64,000 bases of DNA, taken from NCBI RefSeq assembly GCF_017565745.1, contig NZ_JAGDYM010000007.1, positions 1-64,000 on the forward strand, read 5' to 3'. Below are positions 58,987 to 64,000 of this stretch, one piece after another. The first letter of the stretch is position 1; each line of letters opens with the position of its first letter. Under the pieces are notes generated by a model. That model was not told the DNA's origin, searched no databases, and was given only the letters and a program-made list of their open reading frames with translations. This DNA comes from Leucobacter weissii (GTDB lineage: Bacteria; Actinomycetota; Actinomycetes; Actinomycetales; Microbacteriaceae). The translations under genes and the position numbers were made by a program.

Positions 58987-59940
58987 ATGCCCGAAACGAC
59001 CGCCGCGACCCGCCGCTACAGCTATCTCGGCCCGGCCGGCACGTTCACCGAGGCCGCGCTGCGCCAGGTCCCGGAGGCGGCCGGCCAGGAGTGGCAGCCG
59101 GTGGCCAACATCGGCGAGGCGCTGAACGACGTCGTGACGGGCTTCAGCGACGCGGCGATGATCGCGATCGAGAACTCCATCGACGGCGGCGTCGCGGTGG
59201 CGCAGGACGCGCTCGCGACGATCCCGGATCTGCGCATCGTCGGCGAGTACCTGGTTCCGGTGCGCTTCGTGCTCGTGGCCAGACCGGGCACGCGCCTGGA
59301 GGACATCTCCGTGATCGCCGCGCATCCCGTCGCCTACGGCCAGTGCCGTGCCTGGCTCGACGATCAACTGCCCCGCCACCGGCATCTGCCGACCACCTCG
59401 AACGTGCAGGCCGCCGCGGATCTCTTCGGCGATGCGGGGGTGGACGCGGCGATCGCGCCGCCCGGCATCGAGCAGCACTACGACGTGCGGGTCCTCGCGG
59501 AGGGCATCGCCGAGAATCCGGACGCGGTGACGCGCTTCGTCCTCGTGAGCCGCACCGGGCCCGTCGGGCAACCGTCGGGCGCCGACAAGACGAGCCTCAT
59601 CGTCGAGCTGCCCGAGGACCGTGCGGGCACCCTGCTCGAGCTGCTCGAGCAGTTCGCCACCCGCGGGGTGAACCTCACGCTGCTCGCCTCCCGCCCCATC
59701 GGCGACCGCATGGGCCGCTATCGCTTCGTGATCGACGCCGAGGGCCACGTGCTCGACGAGCGGGTGGCCGACGCGCTGCTCGGCGTGAAGCGCTTCAGCC
59801 CGAAGGTGGTGTTCCTCGGCTCGTACCCGCGGGCGGATCGCGTGGCCGCGACCACCTACGACGTGCACGACGACGATCGGTTCCGGGAGGCCAGGGACTG
59901 GTTGCGGGGGATCATCAGCGGCGTGTCGGACGACGCCTGA
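58987..59940 (+). CDS. pheA: Prephenate dehydratase
   Basis: 317 residues. The periplasmic-binding-like catalytic domain has YLGPAGTFTEAALRQV, IENSIDGGVA and the motif AVTRFVLVSR with the conserved TRF. The C-terminal ACT domain (LIVELPEDRAGTLLELLEQF, GVNLTLLASRPIGDRMGRYRFVID) gives phenylalanine feedback control. It converts prephenate to phenylpyruvate. Monofunctional: no chorismate mutase domain. Confidence 0.95.
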   Translation: MPETTAATRRYSYLGPAGTFTEAALRQVPEAAGQEWQPVANIGEALNDVVTGFSDAAMIAIENSIDGGVAVAQDALATIPDLRIVGEYLVPVRFVLVARPGTRLEDISVIAAHPVAYGQCRAWLDDQLPRHRHLPTTSNVQAAADLFGDAGVDAAIAPPGIEQHYDVRVLAEGIAENPDAVTRFVLVSRTGPVGQPSGADKTSLIVELPEDRAGTLLELLEQFATRGVNLTLLASRPIGDRMGRYRFVIDAEGHVLDERVADALLGVKRFSPKVVFLGSYPRADRVAATTYDVHDDDRFREARDWLRGIISGVSDDA

Positions 59941-59973
59941 CGGCTGCTTCGCGGCGCCCCGATCCCGGCCCTG

Positions 59974-60053
59974 CGAGTGCGGATCGCATTGACGAGTGCG
60001 GATGGGCTGGACGGCGGATCCGATCCGTACTCGTGAAAAGGATCCGCATTCGC
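59974..60053. repeat. Two direct and two inverted copies of a 12-base motif
   Basis: CGAGTGCGGATC-like copies at 59974-59985 and 59992-60003 face inverted copies at 60022-60033 and 60040-60053. They can form alternative hairpins between pheA and dnaX. Likely a terminator region or dispersed repeat. Confidence 0.7.
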
Positions 60054-60118
60054 GGTGCGGAGCCTCGCTCGCGCGCGTGATCCGGCCGAGCGGCGGCGGG
60101 TTTGTCTGTGGCCGCGGG

Positions 60119-60124
60119 TAGCAT
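60119..60124 (+). promoter_or_regulatory. Leaderless -10 of dnaX
   Basis: TAGCAT, six bases before GTG 60131. Confidence 0.5.
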
Positions 60125-60130
60125 GGGTGC

Positions 60131-62569
60131 GTGGCTACCGCACTCTACCGCCGATACCGGCCCGAGACCTTCTCCGAGATGATCGGGCAGGATCAGGTGA
60201 CCGAGCCGTTGATGACGGCGCTGCGCACGGGGCGCATCGGGCACGCCTACCTCTTCAGCGGCCCGCGCGGCTGCGGCAAGACCACGTCGGCACGCATCCT
60301 CGCCCGCTGCCTCAACTGCGCCGAGGGCCCCACAGACACGCCCTGCGGCACCTGCCCGAGCTGCGTCGAGCTCAGCCGCGAGGGCGGCGGCTCGCTCGAC
60401 GTGGTCGAGATCGACGCCGCGAGCCACGGCGGCGTCGACGACGCGCGCGATCTGCGGGAGCGGGCCGTATTCGCGCCCGCTCGGGACCGCTTCAAGATCT
60501 TCATCATCGACGAGGCGCACATGGTCACCTCCGGCGGGTTCAACGCGCTCCTCAAGATCGTCGAGGAGCCGCCGCCCCACGTCAAGTTCGTCTTCGCCAC
60601 CACCGAGCCGGACAAGGTGATCGGCACCATCCGGTCGCGCACGCACCACTATCCCTTCCGGCTGATCGCCCCGGGCACCCTCATCGACTACGTGCAGCAG
60701 CTGACGGAGAGCGAGGGGGTCCGGGCGGAGCCGGGCGTCTTCCCGCTCGTGGTGCGGGCGGGCGGCGGATCGGTCCGCGACACCCTGAGCATCCTCGACC
60801 AGCTCATCGCCGGCAGCGAGGACGGCAGCCTCTCCCGGTCGCGCGCGACCGGGCTGCTCGGCTTCACGAGCGCGGAGCTCATCGACGAGGTGGTGGTCGC
60901 GCTGGGATCCGCGGACTCCTCCGCCGCCTTCGCGGCGACCGACCGCGTGGTGCAGACGGGGCAGGATCCGCGTCGCTTCGTGGAGGATCTGCTCGAGCGC
61001 CTGCGCGATCTCATCGTCATCGGCGCCACCACCGTGCAGGGCGCGTCGGCCGTGTTCCGCGGGGTGCCCGACGATCAGCTGCAGCGGATGTTCGAGCAGT
61101 CTCAGCTGTTCGCCCCGGCCACGCTGTCGCGCATCGCCGATACGGTCAGCGCCGCCCTGGATCGCATGGCCGGTGCCACCGCGCCGCGTCTCCACCTCGA
61201 GCTGATGGTCGCCCGAGCGCTCGTGGAGGCTGCGCCCGGCTCCGACCGTCCCGGGCAACCGTCCCCCGGGCCGAGCCGGGCCTCCGCTCCGACGTCATCG
61301 TCTTCCGCTTCGCCGGCCTCGTCTTCGCCGGCCTCGTCCTCACCGGCTTCGTCCTCACCGGCCTCGCCGCCGGATCCGGCGCCTCCTGCTCCTGCGACTG
61401 CGCCGGTCGAACCCGCGTCCGGGCCTTCTCCGTCCGTGCCGTCCGCATCTTCTCCGCCGCCGCCGACTCCGGCCGCCGTCGACATCGTGGGCACGCTGCG
61501 TTCGGCGCGCGACTTCCTGCGGAACGACGACACCGGAGCGACCGGTTCGACCGGGTCGGCGGGCGAGCAGCGCCCGGCGGAACCGGTCGCGGAGAGGCCT
61601 GCGGAGGAGCAGGCGGCCGTTCCCGCTCCCCCCGCGACGCTGCCGGAAACCGGGCACGGTGAGGCAGGAGTCGACGGTGCAGACGGAGGCGAACCCGGAT
61701 CCGCGGTCGATCCGGTCGGCGTCGAAGAGCTGCGCGAGATCTGGCCGCAGCTCCTCGACGAGCTCCTCGAGGGGGATCGAGAGGCGTGGAACGCCGTGCG
61801 CGCGGTCAGGCCGCTCGCCCTCGAGGGCGAGGTGCTCACCATCGGTCTCGCCTCGCAGTCCGATCTCGAGAGTTTCAAGGCCGCCGGTGCCGATCCGCTG
61901 CGCGAGGTGATCATCGGCGCTCTCGGCCTCAACGTGAAGTACGTGCCGCGGCGTATGCCGACCGAGCCGCAGCCGCCCGGCGGCTCGTCCGGTTCGTACG
62001 GTTCGGCGGACACCGACGGGCTGCCCGAGCCCGACGAGGAGCCCTCTCCAGAGGCGGATAGCGTCGTGGCTCGAGCCCGCGAGACGTCGGATGGGATGCA
62101 CGGGGGCGAAACCGCTCCGCCCTGGTCGGACCCGCCGTCCGATTCACCGTCGCCCGATGCGGGGCCGCCGTATTCATCGTCTCCCGGTCCGGGATCATCC
62201 GATCCGGGGGCGCCCGATCCGGGGTCGCCGGATCCGAGGCCGCCGGGTCCGATATCGTCGGATCCGATATCACCGGCGAGCGCCGAGTCGACTCCGGCTC
62301 CGGTGAGCGCCGAGCCGACTCCCGAGCCCTCACCGGTCCCGGCGCCGGAGCGGGATCCCGAGCCCATCCCGGCACCTGCAGCGGCACCAGATCCGGCGTC
62401 GGAGTCCGAGCCGGTATCTGATCCGGCACCGGAGTCCGGGTCGGCGGCGTCGCGTTCCGCGCCCCTCGGCGGTGCGCGTCAGCGCTATGGCGAGGCCGTG
62501 GTGCGCGAGGTGCTGGGCGCCCGGTTCATCGAGGAGCTGCCGCTGCCGCAGCACGAGGGAGAGGGATAG
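60131..62569 (+). CDS. dnaX: DNA polymerase III subunit gamma/tau
   Basis: 812 residues. AAA+ clamp-loader module: [19 protein letters not shown], Walker [10 protein letters not shown], zinc cluster in [19 protein letters not shown], Walker B FIIDEAHM and sensor FATTEPDKV. The C-terminal half is variable and extremely rich in Pro, Ser, Ala, Asp and Glu, with tandem SPASS-type repeats near 61300-61400 and PDPGSP-type repeats near 62190-62280, and a conserved tau-like helix region between them (61720-61940). It loads beta clamps at the replication fork. GTG 60131 is leaderless. Confidence 0.94.
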   Translation: MATALYRRYRPETFSEMIGQDQVTEPLMTALRTGRIGHAYLFSGPRGCGKTTSARILARCLNCAEGPTDTPCGTCPSCVELSREGGGSLDVVEIDAASHGGVDDARDLRERAVFAPARDRFKIFIIDEAHMVTSGGFNALLKIVEEPPPHVKFVFATTEPDKVIGTIRSRTHHYPFRLIAPGTLIDYVQQLTESEGVRAEPGVFPLVVRAGGGSVRDTLSILDQLIAGSEDGSLSRSRATGLLGFTSAELIDEVVVALGSADSSAAFAATDRVVQTGQDPRRFVEDLLERLRDLIVIGATTVQGASAVFRGVPDDQLQRMFEQSQLFAPATLSRIADTVSAALDRMAGATAPRLHLELMVARALVEAAPGSDRPGQPSPGPSRASAPTSSSSASPASSSPASSSPASSSPASPPDPAPPAPATAPVEPASGPSPSVPSASSPPPPTPAAVDIVGTLRSARDFLRNDDTGATGSTGSAGEQRPAEPVAERPAEEQAAVPAPPATLPETGHGEAGVDGADGGEPGSAVDPVGVEELREIWPQLLDELLEGDREAWNAVRAVRPLALEGEVLTIGLASQSDLESFKAAGADPLREVIIGALGLNVKYVPRRMPTEPQPPGGSSGSYGSADTDGLPEPDEEPSPEADSVVARARETSDGMHGGETAPPWSDPPSDSPSPDAGPPYSSSPGPGSSDPGAPDPGSPDPRPPGPISSDPISPASAESTPAPVSAEPTPEPSPVPAPERDPEPIPAPAAAPDPASESEPVSDPAPESGSAASRSAPLGGARQRYGEAVVREVLGARFIEELPLPQHEGEG

Positions 62570-62571
62570 GC

Positions 62572-63168
62572 GTGTACGACGGTATCGTCCAGGATCTGAT
62601 CGATGAGTTCGGCAGACTCCCCGGCATCGGCCCCAAGTCTGCGCAGCGGATCGCCTTCCACATCCTGCAGACGCAGAACTTCGACGTCTCCCGACTCGCG
62701 GAACTCCTCGTCGTCGTGCGCGAGAAGGTGCGCTTCTGCGAGGTGTGCGGCAATATCACGGAGGAGGAGCGCTGCGCCATCTGCCGCGATCCGCGCCGCG
62801 ACCAGGGCCTCATCTGCGTGGTCGAGGAGCCGAAGGATGTCGTGGCCATCGAACGCACCCGGCAGTTCCGGGGACTCTACCACGTGCTCGGCGGGGCGAT
62901 CAGCCCGATCGACGGCGTCGGACCGGACGACCTCAGCATCCCGCAGCTGATGCGCAGGCTCGGAGAGGCGGAGGTCCGCGAGGTGATCCTCGCCACCGAT
63001 CCGAACCTCGAGGGCGAGGCCACGGCCGCCTACCTCTCCCGGCTGCTCACCAGCATCGAGGTCCCGGTGTCGAGGCTCGCCTCGGGGCTGCCCGTCGGCG
63101 GCGACCTCGAGTTCGCGGACGAGGTCACCCTGGGCCGCGCCTTCGAGGGGCGCACCAAGATCGGATGA
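62572..63168 (+). CDS. recR: Recombination mediator RecR
   Basis: 198 residues. Helix-hairpin-helix [21 protein letters not shown], zinc finger [18 protein letters not shown], Toprim domain [16 protein letters not shown] and [21 protein letters not shown]. It works with RecO and RecF in gap repair. GTG 62572 follows GAGGGAGAGGG with two bases between it and the dnaX stop, the usual dnaX-recR pairing. Confidence 0.96.
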   Translation: MYDGIVQDLIDEFGRLPGIGPKSAQRIAFHILQTQNFDVSRLAELLVVVREKVRFCEVCGNITEEERCAICRDPRRDQGLICVVEEPKDVVAIERTRQFRGLYHVLGGAISPIDGVGPDDLSIPQLMRRLGEAEVREVILATDPNLEGEATAAYLSRLLTSIEVPVSRLASGLPVGGDLEFADEVTLGRAFEGRTKIG

Positions 63169-63191
63169 CGGCCGCGACGCGCGTGCGGCGA

Positions 63192-63197
63192 TAGACT
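63192..63197 (+). promoter_or_regulatory. Probable -10 of lysC
   Basis: TAGACT, 39 bases before ATG 63237, so this transcript would have a leader of about 33 bases, in contrast to the leaderless genes. Confidence 0.5.
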
Positions 63198-63236
63198 GTC
63201 CCTCGGCATATTCCCGAACCACCCCAGGAGGCGCGC

Positions 63237-64000
63237 ATGGCATTGATCGTGCAGAAGTTCGGCGGGTCCTCGGTCGCGGATGCGGAGAGCATCAAACGGG
63301 TCGCGAAGCGCATCGTGGAGACCCGTCGCGCCGGGAACGACGTCGTCGTCGCGGTGAGCGCCATGGGCGACACCACCGACGAGCTGCTCGATCTCTCCGC
63401 CGAGGTCACGCCCATCCCCGCGCCGCGCGAGCTCGACATGCTGCTCTCCGCGGGCGAGCGCATCTCGATGGCGCTGCTCGCCATGTCGATCAAGGGCATG
63501 GGCGTCGAGGCGTTCTCGTTCACCGGCAGTCAGGCCGGCATGATCACCACCCCGGAGCACGGCTCCGCCAAGATCGTCGACGTGACTCCCGGCCGCGTGC
63601 GGGAGGCCCTCGACCGCGGTGCGATCGCGATCGTCGCGGGCTTCCAAGGCTTCAGCCGCGACTCGCGCGACATCACCACGCTCGGCCGAGGCGGATCCGA
63701 CACCACGGCCGTCGCGCTCGCCGCGGCGCTCGCCGCGGATGTCTGCGAGATCTACACGGACGTCGACGGCGTGTTCACCACCGATCCGCGCGTGGTGTCG
63801 GTGGCGCGGAAGATCGATCACATCACCTCCGAGGAGATGCTCGAGCTGGCCGCGTCCGGTGCCAAGGTGCTGCATCTGCGCGCGGTCGAGTACGCGCGCC
63901 GGCACGGCGTCGAACTGCACGTCCGCTCGTCGTTCACCGACGAGCCGGGCACCATCGTATACGATCCCGAGAAGGGCCACCCGAAGGGGGAGCACATGGA
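63237..64000 (+). CDS. lysC: Aspartate kinase, 3' end missing
   Basis: 254 complete codons are visible. KFGGSSV opens the amino acid kinase domain; [56 protein letters not shown] and [13 protein letters not shown] follow. The regulatory ACT domains lie beyond the window. It phosphorylates aspartate, the first step to lysine, threonine and methionine. AGGAGG at 63226-63231 gives a strong ribosome site. asd normally follows, but this cannot be seen here. Confidence 0.95.
   Translation, partial: MALIVQKFGGSSVADAESIKRVAKRIVETRRAGNDVVVAVSAMGDTTDELLDLSAEVTPIPAPRELDMLLSAGERISMALLAMSIKGMGVEAFSFTGSQAGMITTPEHGSAKIVDVTPGRVREALDRGAIAIVAGFQGFSRDSRDITTLGRGGSDTTAVALAAALAADVCEIYTDVDGVFTTDPRVVSVARKIDHITSEEMLELAASGAKVLHLRAVEYARRHGVELHVRSSFTDEPGTIVYDPEKGHPKGEHM

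Noticed and set aside
55909-59868. Long minus-strand open frame spanning pyrE, pgm and pheA
   Set aside because: It crosses three clear plus-strand genes and has biased, domain-free composition. Only the frame of the NagD-like gene in this area is real.
1-64000. tRNA, rRNA, riboswitch or CRISPR elements
   Set aside because: I saw no cloverleaf-like gene, no rRNA sequence, no regularly spaced short repeats and no recognisable riboswitch. A covariance-model search could still reveal something I missed.

Overview
The window reads as a chromosomal segment of a high-GC actinobacterium, most likely a member of the Microbacteriaceae (inference, not proven). Supporting points are the very GC-rich third codon positions, frequent GTG starts, a menaquinone pathway, an FprA-type ferredoxin reductase, Lys-rich secreted Ig-like proteins, a DtxR/IdeR-type iron box and many leaderless promoters. 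No rRNA, tRNA, CRISPR array, transposase or phage gene was found. The first gene lacks its 5' end and the last lacks its 3' end.

Layout. (1) 1-16411 is an iron/siderophore region: a propeller/Ig surface protein, a FecB-type lipoprotein, then an iron box at 4038-4056 followed by three secreted modular proteins, two FecCD permeases, a FecE ATPase, an enterochelin-esterase-like hydrolase and a GntR/FadR regulator in one mostly overlapping operon. A siderophore-interacting ferric reductase follows on the other strand. (2) 16428-30034 is housekeeping: an aspartate aminotransferase, menaquinone synthesis (menE, menA, menD, menF, menG, a polyprenyl diphosphate synthase), a secreted M1 aminopeptidase, two small membrane proteins and fprA. 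(3) 30018-41844 looks like a hydroxyproline (or related imino acid) catabolic locus: Ldh_2-type imino acid reductase, GntR regulator, polar amino acid ABC transporter, DadA-like oxidoreductase, DHDPS-family enzyme, proline-racemase-family enzyme, three short-chain dehydrogenase-type proteins and a semialdehyde dehydrogenase. A repeated 15-bp operator-like motif lies at its promoters. (4) 42008-45152 is a GntR regulator divergent from a nitrilase-family amidase and an APC permease. (5) 45187-46863 holds a sirtuin and another SDR. (6) 47276-55693 is a RidA-like protein, a Liv-type transporter with a permease-ATPase fusion, a FadR-type regulator, a gamma-glutamyltransferase-family enzyme and a TauE permease. 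(7) 55704-64000 is housekeeping: pyrE, a NagD-like phosphatase, pgm, pheA, dnaX, recR and lysC (partial).

Functionally, region 1 would bind a ferric siderophore at the surface, import it, hydrolyse it and reduce the iron. Region 3 would import and epimerise or oxidise hydroxyproline towards a 2-oxoacid semialdehyde and then 2-oxoglutarate. Region 6 would import an amide- or amino-acid-like substrate and hydrolyse it. The most unusual signals are the iron-box-linked family of modular surface proteins with a perfect intragenic 402-bp duplication, the hydroxyproline regulon with an operator built into a coding end, and a set of 14 genes whose start codon lies 6 or 7 bases after a -10 hexamer.
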